The position numbers were made by a program, and so were the translations under genes. The notes below the pieces were generated by a model. The model was not told the DNA's origin and made no database searches. It was given only the letters and a program-made list of their open reading frames with translations. Below, one piece after another: positions 50,501 through 63,442 of a DNA stretch of 64,000 bases. The stretch's first letter is position 1. Every line of letters starts with the position of its first letter. This DNA is from Orthonyx spaldingii (taxonomy: Eukaryota; Chordata; Aves; Passeriformes; Orthonychidae): contig VZTJ01003545.1 of the NCBI GenBank assembly GCA_013397795.1, positions 425,769 through 489,768 on the forward strand, read 5' to 3'.

Positions 50501-53500
50501 TTTATCCTTGGAGGCCTGAACTGCTGTCTTTGCTAGCAGGAAATAAACAATGTTCCAACTGTCCCCAATTATCACCCACTTGCCTTTCTGCAGACCCATG
50601 TCTTTTGCAAGGATACTAGAAGAGATGACTTATGGATCATGAATCGGATTTTTCCAATCCTCTGTTCCTTCACATCTATCATTTTAGTCCTCTCCTCCTG
50701 TTTAAACTTTATAAATTAAACACACTGCTTAAAACAATTAAACAGTGGGCTGGACGACCATGGAGGTCTGGTTTGCCTGGGACACAGTTGGTGACTTATT
50801 TCAGGTGGCACTAGGAATGCAACTCCAAATGACTTACAAGGGCGTGTTACTGATTCAGAGTAGGGTTTAGTATAATCTCTCTTTATGGGAAATATTGTCA
50901 TCAAAATACAGTTTTAGGGTAATATAAAGCCCATGTTTCGGAATAGCAGAATTGGAGGAATTTTTGATCCTGCTGCCTTTTCTTTTAGTAAACTTGATAT
51001 CTCTCTGAGAGAAATTTATTTTGGTGGGGATGCTGGGATGTTGTCACTGCTGAGGATTGTCGTTCTCCACCCGCAGTGTATGTGGCTTGGCCTCCAGCTG
51101 CTAGGCTTCCTTGGCCCAGGGGTGTGGTTTCTTTTTGTGCCTAGTCTGGTGTAACTGTGGGTTGCCCCAGAGAGCAGTCTCGCCCCGTTGTCCCTTTGTT
51201 AGGTCTGTGTAGATGTCTGCTGGATGAATCAGTCCAGCTTGTTGGTCTGTCACAGAACTGGTCTGCAGAATGGTGAAACCACAGGTTGTGTGGTATTGGC
51301 AAACTGAAGTGAATTGCTCTTCAGTGAGGTCATCAGTATAGACCTGATGGAGGCAAGACCAACCATTTTTTAGGCTGCTTCTTCGCTTTGCCTAAATAGT
51401 AATTTGGAAAGGCTTTCCCTAGAAACAAGGGAAGGTGAGAATTCAAGCCCAAGATTTAATTTCTGTGGCTCACGTAAGCATGGGCCTCTTTATTGTCTTG
51501 TTACTTGTATGACAGTGCTGTATTAGCGTCCAAGTGTGGTGAAAGATCAACCCATAGATGTTGCAACTGGTGCAGTACATTAATTGGTGGTGCCCTTTGT
51601 GGTGGAAACTTCTATTCGTTAGGGTTGGAAGCAAAAACCTGCTATCTTATTTTAGTTGGGCTACCACAGACTAATGTTGTGTGTTGTTGCCAGAGAAATC
51701 ATCAATCTGGATATGAAAAGCTTCATCCCCTTGCTAGTGCCTTGATTTCTTCCTTAATCTTGCCTTGTAAATGACTGATGTCTAGCAGAGAGTTGTTTTT
51801 TGACCCTTATTTGCAGAATCTGGATCAGTTTTGCTTGCTCTCCCCACCACTCTCCACTGATGTAGTGTGATGATGTGGTTTGACAAGCCCAGCCTGGGTA
51901 TGCACACAAAAGAAGGCACAATCCCACTCTCCTCCCGAGCTGATACAGAAATGGCAGTGCTGATGCAAAGTGTCTGGTTAGTCACGGGAAGACAGAGCTA
52001 GCTGTGGGAAAACATAAGCTGTCTAAATGGCCACTCCTCTTCTCTCTGAATGAATATGTGGCAGGCTGAAGGGGAAGATGTACATAGAATGAATCTTACA
52101 CATGAATTGTCAATTGGATCACGTAAAGATTCACTCTAATGGAAATCAGAGCTTCACAGTGTTACGTGCAGCATGTGCATACAATAAGGACAATCCCTAC
52201 GCTGAAGAATTAATAATTTCTATATGTAGTAAATTGACAGATGTATGAAATAATGAGGAAAAAAACCCACAATGAAATACTGATTAATGTAGTAAATAGA
52301 GGCTCCACTTAAGCTTTGCCTTTTAGTCTGTATGGTGATGCTTCTTGTCCTGTCTTCTCCATCCTGTCTTTCTGTTGAAGCTGCCTTTCTGTAATTGTTC
52401 TTTTCTCCCTCTGATATACTGCATGCAAGATTATCACAATTAGACACATTTGTTGTGTCTGAGGTCTGATGCTGGGAGAGTGAAAATTCTTGTCAGAGGT
52501 AATGTCCTTTTAAGTGGATTTAGTTGCTCTTTTTGCCCTGGATAGTGCATGTTCCTGTTACCTGCCAGCTTATTCAATAAACAGTTGGCACCAGTCTAAT
52601 GAGGAGCATCATATCTAAACCCAGCTCACAAAGATCTGTTCTGTGTCTGCGACTCTTCCCCCTTTTCCCCTATCAGGATGACTGTGGCATCTCTTAGGAT
52701 GGATCAAAAAATGGTTTTTAACCATGTAATCACAAAGGTCAAGAAATTTGAGAACAGAGGCTTAACTTGGACTTGGTTAGAAATCCATGTTTTAACCCTA
52801 GATTCCTGACTTGGGATAGTTTACCTGTGGTCAACTTTACCTAATAATTATTAAATGTTCCTTTTTGCCACTTTGTAGCAGCAAGCTAGATTGCTGGTAG
52901 AATTCTGTAAATACATAATTGGCTCCAGTGGCTGTATTTACCCAATAGCTTAAGTGGTTTTCCCTGCACCCCTTGGAGACCAGCTTTACAGAACTTGGGT
53001 TGGCAGTGCCATCTCTGCAAGCTGTAACATAAAGAATCTCTATGGTTTTTGGGCTAGGTGTGCTAATGACTAGGTCTGGGATTTTTTTACTTTTCTCTAA
53101 GGATATTTCACAACTTTATGTTGGAGTCTATGGACTTTTTTCTTTTGAAGGTAAGGAAGTTAACCATGGTGACTGGTTGCTTAACAGCGTTTTTTTCTGC
53201 ACACTAAAGTCAATGGCTTTTTCCCAGATCAGAATGTTACATTTTTAAACATTTACTGTACTCAAGTGTTGAATGATCTAATTCACTGTGTTTATTCCTT
53301 TTCATAAGAATTTTCAGCACAGTAGCATGCCTATCCTACTTCCAAATGTACAAACTCTTGGTAAGCAGACTGTAAGAAGAAAATCACTTGTGAGCCACTG
53401 TAGTAAATACATCTGTCAAGCCTTAAACAGGAAATGACCCCAACTACTTCTGTCAGTTTGCCTCTGAGGCCATGGTTCTGCAAGCAGTGAAGCAGAAGAA

Positions 53501-54440
53501 AGAATCAAACTGGGCTGGGTGAGGAGGAGCTGGAAGATCCTTCAAGTTTGCATCTTTTTGAAGCTCACTGCCCACTGTGCCACTTTTGCTCATCCGTTTT
53601 TTCATCAGGCTGCATAAAGCTATGCCAGTTTATGGGGATTGTAGGATTGGCAGTAAGAGAAGGAGGGCTAAGAGCTCTTAGGATAGCACAACTGGTGAAT
53701 ATAAAATCACCATCCTGAAGCTTCTTTCCCATTTTGAGCAAACATTATTGTGTTTCTGGAGAACCTGAGAGTTGTGTTATCACTTAAATATAGTTAAATC
53801 AAGACTGTTTTCTGGCCTTTGCTTACTGTGCACAGAAGAAGGTTTGTTTCAGAGGAATACCTGGAAAGAAATCAAGAAACTAGATTACAGCATGAAGGGC
53901 AGAAGATTTCATCTTCCCCACGGAAAACAGACATATTCCGCTGAGGCCTTGATACCTAAATCATCATCTATGTATTCAGTTTGCCAAGTGTTTGTGCAGT
54001 TTTAAAGAGGGGTGTGGGAATGATTTCCAGAATGCTGTTGCTATTGGTAATTCAACATTGTTTGATAACGTACAGTAAAAAATGAAGGGAGGGTAATGAA
54101 ACTTTAAGGATGCTTCTCAGAATCTGGATTTAGTGGACCACATTCAGCCTCAGAATAAGGCATCAGGAAATGGGAAAGCTAACTGGGCTCAGCCTCTGAA
54201 GCTGAGATGGATGCTGTCATGACCATAATGGTGTGTAGCCTAGTTGACTACTGTGGCTTAAGCTGATCTGATCTTGACTCATCAAGGCTTGTTGGCTGAA
54301 GGTCCAAATGTACCAGATGTTCCTACTTAGAGAATTATCCATAGGAATAAATGTTATGTTCTTACAGTGTCTGGGAATGGTAGCATAAGGTATCAGAAAA
54401 ATTCAGCATATTTAGTCAAGACACAAACTGCACACTAAGG

Positions 54441-54492
54441 CCTTTCCCCCCCCCCTCAGAAATACTTCTTTTTTTTTTTCTTTTTTTTTCCT
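54441..54492 (+). repeat. C- and T-rich low-complexity tracts
   Basis: A pyrimidine run with about a dozen consecutive C (54441-54457) is followed by a T-rich run broken by single C (54465-54492). Likely length-variable; no coding content. Confidence 0.85.
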
Positions 54493-56869
54493 GACTGAAA
54501 AAAAGTAATTTTATGCACAAATATTGAAAATAATTCGTATATAACTCCTCCACTTAGGAGTGGAAAGAGAGGAAAAAAGGTCGGTATTCAACTGAAAAAA
54601 CTCCCCGAAACTTCTCAAGGTAGACTGTAATTACTGGAGATAAAATTCTGCTACAAGTAGGCAAGTTGCCCTGTGTTCTGTCACTTCTCTACTGTTATCC
54701 AGTCATTTTAGGTAGCATTTATAGCACTGATGGTCTTGGGTTGCTCTTTGATCGGAGGAAGTACTCTATATTTGGCTGAATAATATTATGTCTTGCAATG
54801 GGCACAAATTGGCTCCAAAGCTTGATTCAACTTGGTTTGTCTGTTGTACCCTACTCCCCAAAGTATGGTGGAATAACAGGAGGAAAATTGCTCTTGAGTC
54901 ATTGTGGTAAATGCATCGGTAAGACAGGAGACCTCATGCTGTCTATTCATGGGTTTTGGCCCTGAGATCATCTAGCAAAAGGAAGTTTGCTTGCATGGAG
55001 GATGCAGAAGAGTTGAAAAGCTTTTCAAGTATGAAAAATTCTTTTTCCAGGGCTGAATGATGTGTCTGCGTAAATGGTTTCTGAGCTTTATGAGGACTCT
55101 TTTATTTAGATGTGAACTTCAAATCATGGAACTTGGTCCAGGAAATAGTATCAGAAGCAGTTCTTAATACTATTGTTAATACAGACTCTTTTCATGAGAA
55201 ACATCTGCAGGCATCTTTAGCCTGCTTTTGTATGGAAGCAATGGTTATTTCAATATATGTGCATATCTTCTCACCCCAAAAAACTGGTCCCAGAGAATAC
55301 AAGTTTCATGAAAACAGGCAGCACAATAAAGGGAAGGGACCGCAGAAGCAACTTGGCTGTGGGTGAAGATTCCTCATGAGTTTGCATTTTGTTAGACATG
55401 AAAGAATCCCCTCCCTCCTTTTGGCAACAGATGCATCAAAATTGACTGTTAGAGATGAATCCATCTGAAACTGGCTTTGTTAATTTCGTTTCTCATGTAG
55501 CTATTGAGATTATTCAGGTGTGCAAGTTGGAGTCTTACTGGACATAAGTCTATTTCCAGGTGCCCAAGCAGTGGCAATGGTCTGAGTGGTTAGTTTATCA
55601 AGCCCAGGAGATGTTTAGTCCTCTCTCATTAGGAGGCAGAGGTCTTCAATGGGCTTTAATTGGGTTGTACTTTAGGACTGCTCAAAAGCTTTGTTTGGTT
55701 TAGGATGTGGATCCTTGGTTAGAGAGTGATGTTTTTGGAAAGAAGCGTGTTAAACCTGTGTTTTGAACTAACTGGTTGCTGGCTATTTCCCAAATATTAA
55801 TGAGGTTTGGGGTGGTTTCTTTTTTTTTTTTTTTTATGTTCAAACTCGTGAAGTTTTTGGACTGGATTTTATCTGATATTGTGCTCATCCCCAGCTTAAG
55901 GGTCCATGGGGGCTGTGCTCTCTTGTATACCAAGAAATTTTAACTAGAATATATGAAATAATTATTACTCCCAGTGATCCACCCTGTGCCTCTGAGTGGC
56001 TGAACATGAAGTAAAATATTGCTGAATGTCACAGTTTACAGCCTGGCAACTTCCATTTATTTTAGCATGCTGGGTTATAAACTGGTGCTTTAGGAACTGT
56101 GCACAGTGTCCTGAGGTAATGTATTGCCAGATAAGATCCTCTGGATCGTTGGGTCTAGTCTGATTGAACTGGAAGGAAGCTGTAGGCATGACTGTCTTTT
56201 CCCTCTGGAGAGATGCCTCTTGCCCTTCAGGCTGTGTTACAAGGCTTGTGTGCCTGAGCCTGGCCAGGGCAGAAGATAGCTGAGGGCTTTTGCTGAGGGC
56301 AGCACAAGTTGAGAAAGGTGTCCTATTTAGTCCTAAACATCCTCAGCGTCTTGAAGCACAAGAGAGACATTTTATAATGCAAGTTGAACCAGTTCTGATG
56401 GTTTTTCCTAACTAGTTACATCAGAAAGGCCAAGGATCATTACTTCTTTTGCTGATTTTTTTCTTTTTCTCTTTGGGCCTTCCTCCCCCTCCACCTTTTG
56501 TCTTGCTTTCAGTTCACCCATCTGCATCTGGTCTTGCCCAGGCAGCTGCTGCTCTATTTGTATGTTCCCTGGGGGAGCTCTGGTGCTCCTTTAAGATCTC
56601 CTGTTGCTTTGGGAATTCACCTTTTAGACATGGTGCTTCATTAGTCTCTCTCATTTATTTAGTACTGTGAGAAAAGATTTCCCCTCCCAAAAAGCAGAAG
56701 AACGAGTTTCCAGCAGCATGTGCTTGAGAGAAGAGTGTCTCTATGTAAATAGAACAGGTTTAAAAGCTATTGGCAAGGGAGCAGCTGGAGAGGTTTTGAA
56801 GGAATATTGTTTGACCGAGTTGGCACTGTGAGGCCCTTTGGAGGCTCAGGCTGAAGAAATCCTCCCTGC

Positions 56870-57510
56870 TCTTTCTCCCTGGGGAAGATTTGTCCACTGA
56901 CGACTGACCGCGCTGCCCCTGTGCACCGTTGCCTCTTGTCCCCTGCCTCCGTCTCAGCACGGTTGCTCCTTTTTGTTGCAGCTCGTTAGAGGAAAAATAG
57001 CCATTTGGGATTTTTTCAACCATTGGGTTCTGCATTTCCTCATTTGCCGCCCCTCTCCCCTGCCGGGCGTTGTGGGAGAGTCGTCCCCTCTGCAGGCGAT
57101 GGTGGGAACGGCTCTGGCCTCACTTATCATCAGTGACAATCAATGGCAGCCTTCAGAAAGCTGGCCCCCAGGATCCCCGCTCGGCCCAGCTCTGGAGCAG
57201 TGGGAGGCTTCCCTGGTGGATAAAGGACTCCTTGCAGCCCTGACTTGTTGCCTTAAATCTAACTGAGGAAACCTTTTCAATCTCTTCATCAGTTGGCCCC
57301 CTCCCCTCTCGATTTGTCTTGGGGAAGGTGGCGGCTGGTGGAAGGGGGGCACATGGGGAGGTGGGGGGAGACGAGAGTGGGAGAGCATTGGGTTTTGTAA
57401 CACTTTTCTGTTTCCTTTTCACAATAGCCTGGCTAGTGCATGCAGAGCTGGGCTCACAAAGCCTCCCCGAAGCGCCCGGAGTCCCGCAGGGCTCCTCACA
57501 GTGAAAGTTT
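56870..57510. promoter_or_regulatory. GC-rich intronic block, candidate regulatory element
   Basis: A locally elevated GC and CpG content within AT-rich LRP4 intron 1, including G-runs at 57344-57368 and a consistently unique, non-repetitive texture. It contains acceptor-like ttttgttgcag (to 56981) and ttttcacaatag (to 57426), but no recognised exon. A regulatory role is inferred from composition only. Confidence 0.25.
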
Positions 57511-60500
57511 GCTGTGTGTATTCCTACCAACAATACAGCTGGGCCCAGCAACAGGCTACAGCTTTGGGCAAATATTTCTACAGCTTTTCCTTAATCGCTT
57601 TTGAGGGGAGGAGGGTGAGATGGGCTTGAGAGGTAGGAGGGCGAAAGAAATTTTGTGTATGCAAGGGAGACAAAAATAGATATGGTGGATGGATTTATCG
57701 CTGGCTTCTGTGGTCCAGGCTTCTAAAAGGAACCTTTGTCAGCATCCATGCTAAAGCTAGAGAGGGTTTGGGAAGCATCAGTGTTGGATCTGAAGGAGAA
57801 GGGAGATTAAGGCAGACAACACATAGTGGTTTCAGCTCAGCCAGTCTACTTTTTTTTGTTTTTCTTTAAGTAGGAAGTATAGCCTACTTACTTTCTCTAA
57901 GTACTTAGCATAGCCTACAAACCCCTTCTATGTAGTTTAATCCAAAGTGTTAGTGTAGACTGAAAGTACAGCCTTTTTTTGTGCTAAGTATGTCTAGCTT
58001 ATTTCTGCTTAGCTGTTCTGTAGGGTTTATGCTTGATTTCCTGTTCTTTCTATTACCTGTGAATTATCTCTCAATTTCTAGTTTGTTTGATCTGGGTCAC
58101 AGCTCCAGACTGGAAGAAGTCAGAGGAGTGATGTCCCTTTAAAGCAAACTATTTCACCTTTGCTGTCTGATAGGTTTTGGCCTTGGATGTTGCTTGAGCC
58201 CACTCCTATAGCCCTGGATAGACAGGCAGGCTCATACCTATGTGCTGGTTCTGTCCCGTGTTTCTAAAGCTTCAGTGGAGATACCTAAACAGCGTGAAAC
58301 TGCTTGATTGGGTCAAGAAGAGATCATGTGAGCCCACTTGTCTGTAGCATTATGAGGAAAAGTTAGCCAGACCACTTTCTGTAAAGATTCCTTTCCACCT
58401 CTGCAGGGCTGGCAGCAAGCTTGGCATTCCCACAGTTTGGAGTTAAATTCTTACATTGGTTCAGCTGTGTCGCATGTGTATTAAAGGTTCAAATGTCATC
58501 TTAGACCTGATGTTTGTGTTACAGTAGGAAAGATACCGGAAGCATGATCCTTGTTCCAGGTGTGTTATGTCAAAAATTAAGTTTGGACAGGAGATGCTTA
58601 CCTGTGTCAGTGTTCTCCCAGAAGTACTTTTGCTGTAAGGTCATAGTGCACAGATACTTCACACTGAGCATAACTAGGGGCTGCACATATGGAGACTGAG
58701 CTTCCTGGATTCTCTGTCCAAGGCCGTATGCAGGATGAGCGAGACTACTGTGCAATAGTAAAGCTGAGAGTAAAGTTCTTCACATGAATATAACTGTCCA
58801 CCCTAGGACAATAACCAGTGCTTTTAAATAAGGGATATCCTTGCCTTTCATTTGGAGATGAGCACAGAATCCTTATTTGTAGGAGGAAATTACTAATAGG
58901 CCAAATACAGATCTGAGTAAAAAGAACATAGAATAACATCTGTCTGTATGGAGATGTTCAAGCAACCTTACCCTCACTAGCATCTGGTGATGGCCCCTTG
59001 GTTTTCTATTACTGATGATACAGTATTTGTAGAAGTATTCTATCCTTAGAGCATCACAACTACTAGTGAGGCAAGGTTTGTAGGGAAACAGAACAACTTC
59101 AGTTAGACCAACTAATGTGGCTGGAAAAACAAACAAGATTTTGGGAGCAGTTTGTCCTGAGAACTAGAATAGAAGCCTGTCTTTAAGCACAAGTTGAGAA
59201 CAGTTGAGTTCAACTTGACTGTGTTAGTGAAGGAGATATTACAAAGAAAGTTCCTGATACTTCTGGAGCAGAAGGGGGATGATATGTAGGAAAGCAGCTG
59301 GTGCATTAGGGGCCAAGCCTACGCCAATCCTTGCCTCGTTTTCTTTTTCAGTTGATTAAAGTGTCACCAATTCCTAACTTCCCAGGCTGAAACTTGAGGG
59401 GGAGAGAGAAAAGTTTCTGCTTAAAACTGTCTGTGAAACTTAAGTGAGAAATGATGTGATGAGTTTGGAGAATAAGGATGGTGAGACAGTGCTTCCCCTC
59501 TGCATGTTTAAAATCTTGCCGTAGTACAGAAAAGTTTGAGAATGTTAAAGAGCCTGTTGTGCTCCAGAAATAAAAAAAAAAATTAGAAAAAAAGAAGAAA
59601 AACCCAATCCAAAACCAGAAGCAGCTTAAGGATTCTTTGGTTTTTGAAATTCACCCATGAATAATGGAGTTGTAAATACTTTTCAAATATTCAAACATTT
59701 CTAATATTTTTAAAAATTTCAATCTGTACTTGTATGTGCTGAGTACGAGTTAAAAAACCTGCCAGCAAAAGCCTCTTTGACACTGTCTGTGGTGGACATT
59801 GACTATCTAGTGACAGGCTTGAGTTAAACAGGAGCTCTGCTCCAATTATTGCCCCAAGTGAAGGGCTCCAGAGGAACTCTGGTGTAGAGAATGCCTTCTG
59901 AGAGGCTGCCCTCTGGGCTGAGTGCTTCTTTACTGGCCTATAGGCCGTGAGGAGGAGGAGGAGAAGGCAGCTGCAGGAGGCTATTTCTGTGTGCCACAAA
60001 GCAGTGCTGAAGATTGTGTTGCAATGCAAGAAATAGCATGGAGAGCTGAGTCGCTCATCATGCAAGGGATGCACGCAAAACCAGTGGAGCTGTGCGGTGT
60101 TAAATACCAAATAATACAACCTGTCTGCCTGGTCAAAGTAATTTTAAAGGGTTAACTTTTTGGTAGCTTAGTGAGCCAGATGGAAAAGAGCTATTCTTTT
60201 GCCATCAGCTTGCACCTGGCTTAAACTTGTATATTTGTACTCAGTGGGAATAGAGAGAAAAGTGACTGTGCTGGCACCTGATTTGGACCGAGTTTGAATT
60301 TATGGGCATTTTTCAGGGGAGGTAAAAAAAGAGTAAAGTTTAGGAGGAAGGAGTAGCAGAAGAGAATTGAAGATTATAGAAGGAGGGAAGCTTATTAAGA
60401 GACAGAAAGAAATGAGGGATTGGACATGTGAAAAGAGGGTTCTGGGTAGTGGGTGTGAGATGGGACACTCTGCCTTGTGCTCTCTTTTCCTCCATCTAGC

Positions 60501-61424
60501 TCTTACCTCTAGCCTGTACCTTTTGCTCCCAAGTCCCACTTTCCTATAGTGACTCACCCACAAACCAGCTTTTGACTTTACATTTTTTTCTGTAGCCCGT
60601 CCTTTTTCTTAGAAAAAGGGGACTTGCTAGTTTGAGAGGCCTGAGGCTGACCTGTTAGGCACAGTGTTTTACCTCCATATCACCTGTGTTACTCCCCTTT
60701 CCTTCTGTAGTGTTTTACAAGCATCCAACCCTTCTGCAAACCGTTCTTTGGCTTTTCAGTTTGGACACTTGAAAACAAGTTGGACACTTGGGTTTCTATC
60801 ATGGGACTCTGTCTGTCAGAGATCTAGAAAACAAAGCTGATGATACCATTTAAAGCAGTAAGATGTGAAAGTGAATCTGTGTCTATGGACTGCTTGACTG
60901 TTCTGGTGTTGAATACCATATAGTAAGAGTGCATTGAGTTCAGGAGTTTGTGTTGCAAATAATACGGAGATTGTGTGGTGCCATAAAAGTGCAGGAGCTG
61001 TGCGGGTGAATTTAGTTCTGGGATTTCATTAAAGCTTTTTCTAACTTGCTTATAATGGATTTTAAATGTCCTGTGTAATCAATAGCAGCTGGATTTTTCT
61101 TCTGAAGCATGCTGCATAAAATACTATCTTTGCCAGACTGTTCCTCAGTTGTGTGTACCAGGAAGCAACCCTTTCAAATTCACACCTGTTTAACTAAATT
61201 TACTAAATATACTTTCTAAAATCTTCCAGGCCTTGGCCCCTCATTTGGAGAAGTTTATGATCCTAAGAAATTTGGTGGGTATTAGCAGTAGAAAAGTGGT
61301 ATTGGGGCTCACAGTGTGTCTTCTAGCATGGTGTTTATTGCTACCTCTGTGGTTAACCTGTGCCTCGTGGACCATTCAGTGCTGTCTAATTTTTTACACT
61401 ACACATGTCCTCCTCTTTTGAGGA

Positions 61425-61442
61425 GTGTGTATATATATATAT
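61425..61442 (+). repeat. (GT)3(AT)6 microsatellite
   Basis: gtgtgt runs directly into six AT units. A short dinucleotide repeat in LRP4 intron 1. Confidence 0.9.
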
Positions 61443-61839
61443 GTTCATATAATACAATATTTTTACTTGGAGTTGTCCCATAGCAGTTCCTTTCTCTTTC
61501 TGCTCCTTCAGGACGAGGAGCTCCAGGTCTCTCATAACACTGTTCTTGCAGTCTCTTTCAGCCTCTTTTGACCCATTCCCTGTTGAATGAGAAAGTTGAG
61601 TAAAGGCCACAGGTCTGCAGATGAAAAACACAGGAAACATGAGTTGAGATCCATGTTAATTTCCCCCCGGAAACTACCTCTCTGTAATTACAGTTCCAAC
61701 ATCCTCCAGAAGAAAAGGGCTGTGTCCCCCGTACAGCCCCCCTGACAAATTTGATGTTCCTTGCAGCAGGAAAACCAGGCATGGAGCGGAGCAGGTCAGC
61801 TGGGGCTTGAGAACATTCCCTTTTGGTGTCTTCATTGCT

Positions 61840-61982
61840 GAAGGGGGGTGGGGGCTCTTGCTCTTCTCAGCCCCCTTCTTGCCCCTTCCCTCAAATCTCC
61901 CAAGTAAATACAATTTTATTTTATTATATTCTGCTGATCTGCTGTTGTTTTTGATACAAAAAAGGTGGAAGGGGCAAGAAGG
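61840..61982. repeat. Overlapping inverted repeats sharing one arm
   Basis: ccttcttgccccttcc at 61874-61889 is perfectly complementary to ggaaggggcaagaagg at 61967-61982 (16-bp stem, 77-base loop). The same left arm can instead pair upstream: GAAGGGG (61840-61846) with CCCCTTC (61882-61888), and GGGGGCT (61850-61856) with AGCCCCC (61869-61875). The two folds are mutually exclusive. Confidence 0.8.
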
Positions 61983-62149
61983 AACGAAAGAGTCTGGCGA
62001 CAGGAAGAGATGAATTGCTGAAGAATGACACTGGCAGGGACTATTGTTCATTTTAACGCTGGAGCAGGAGCAGAGAGAAACGTTCACACGCCATTCTTGG
62101 GCATCCTGCTGGGCAGGCTAGGAAAGGGGCATTCCAGCTGGTCGTGAGA

Positions 62150-62400
62150 TTTGGCTGGACAGATTGAATTGGGCTGAATAGAATGCTCGCCGTTTATTAT
62201 TATTATTATTTTTTTTCTTATAAAGAAACCCACTGATTAATTGCAATGGAGCCCGATTAAAGGGAGAGTCTGAAACCCACACAGACATTAGAGACATAAA
62301 GCTGTCAGCCTACCAGCGTGTGATGACTGGGCCTTAACCCTTTACAAGGCTAATGGGGGAGGGGGATCCTCACCGGAGTCAACATTGCTCAGTCTGTGTA
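62150..62400. promoter_or_regulatory. Candidate intronic regulatory block
   Basis: A dense group of homeodomain-type cores (tgattaattg near 62235, gattaaag near 62256) follows a (TTA)n run at 62197-62211 and precedes a G-rich stretch near 62353-62365. It is non-repetitive in texture. No conservation data were available, so this is a weak inference. Confidence 0.2.
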
Positions 62401-63442
62401 TACGTGTTTTTGTGAGAGAGGACTTCTGTCATTTGGGGAAGGAGTTGTGTGCACAGCAGGAGACCTGTAAACAGACTGTATCTCATGAAACACAAGGGAC
62501 TGAAGAATGAAAATAGGATTTAGGGTCATTTTGTTCGTGGAGAGGTTGCATGAGGGTTTGCTCGAATGTTACTGGCTCTATTTTAATAGTTTTGCAGAAT
62601 TCAGTACCCCTTGTCCACACATATCTGTCTCTCCTTCTGTGCAATCCTGAATGTGGCAGTAGGACAAATTCTGTGAAGAGATCTGTAAAGTTCCACAGAC
62701 TGCTTGGGGAATGTTGCAAAAGAACTTGGTAGAAACATGAAGAACATAAGAACTAGGTAAGTATATAAAGGAATGCTATAATCTGTGTGAGAACAAAGCT
62801 GTAGTTGAGCTCAGTTTGGAGACTGGTGTGGAAAGTGGATGGCAGCTTGGACATATGTTGTCTCAGCAGGGATGGGATGGAATTTCAGAATGCTTAGAAA
62901 CCCCCTTCTAGGACTAAAAACTCATTTTTTTAATATATTGATTTAATTTTGCAAGTTTTGAAAAAATTCCATGTTGTGATACTTCTGGTTTTAACCTATT
63001 TTTTCCTCATCTGGTTTAGTGTCGGACATGGTTGAATGCTCTCTGCTCATTCTCTTCTTTAATACCCTGTTTGTGGCTTGCTTCTGTTGAGAAGCACAGA
63101 TGATTTATTCAAATAGACTCTTCAAGCTTTGAAAGGGGTCTCTGTGTTGCAGTGTGAGGAGATTGGTGGGGGGGGTGGATGCTCTTGCCCCCCAGCAATG
63201 CTCAGCTTTAAGTGTGCCACAGTAAAGGATGGCACATAAGGCCCCTAATGAGTGTGCTTCTCCAGTCGTTTTATCTTTTTCTACAGCACCCTGTGCACAT
63301 GTGTGCCCACTGGCTTGGAAATGTTTCTGTAGAGAAGTGGAAAGAGTGGAGATACGGTTGGAGCAAACAAAGGTCCTTTGTGGGCTCTGGGAAAATGACA
63401 GAGGGATTGCTTTTTGCTCTCTAAAGCTCCTCATTCCTTCCA

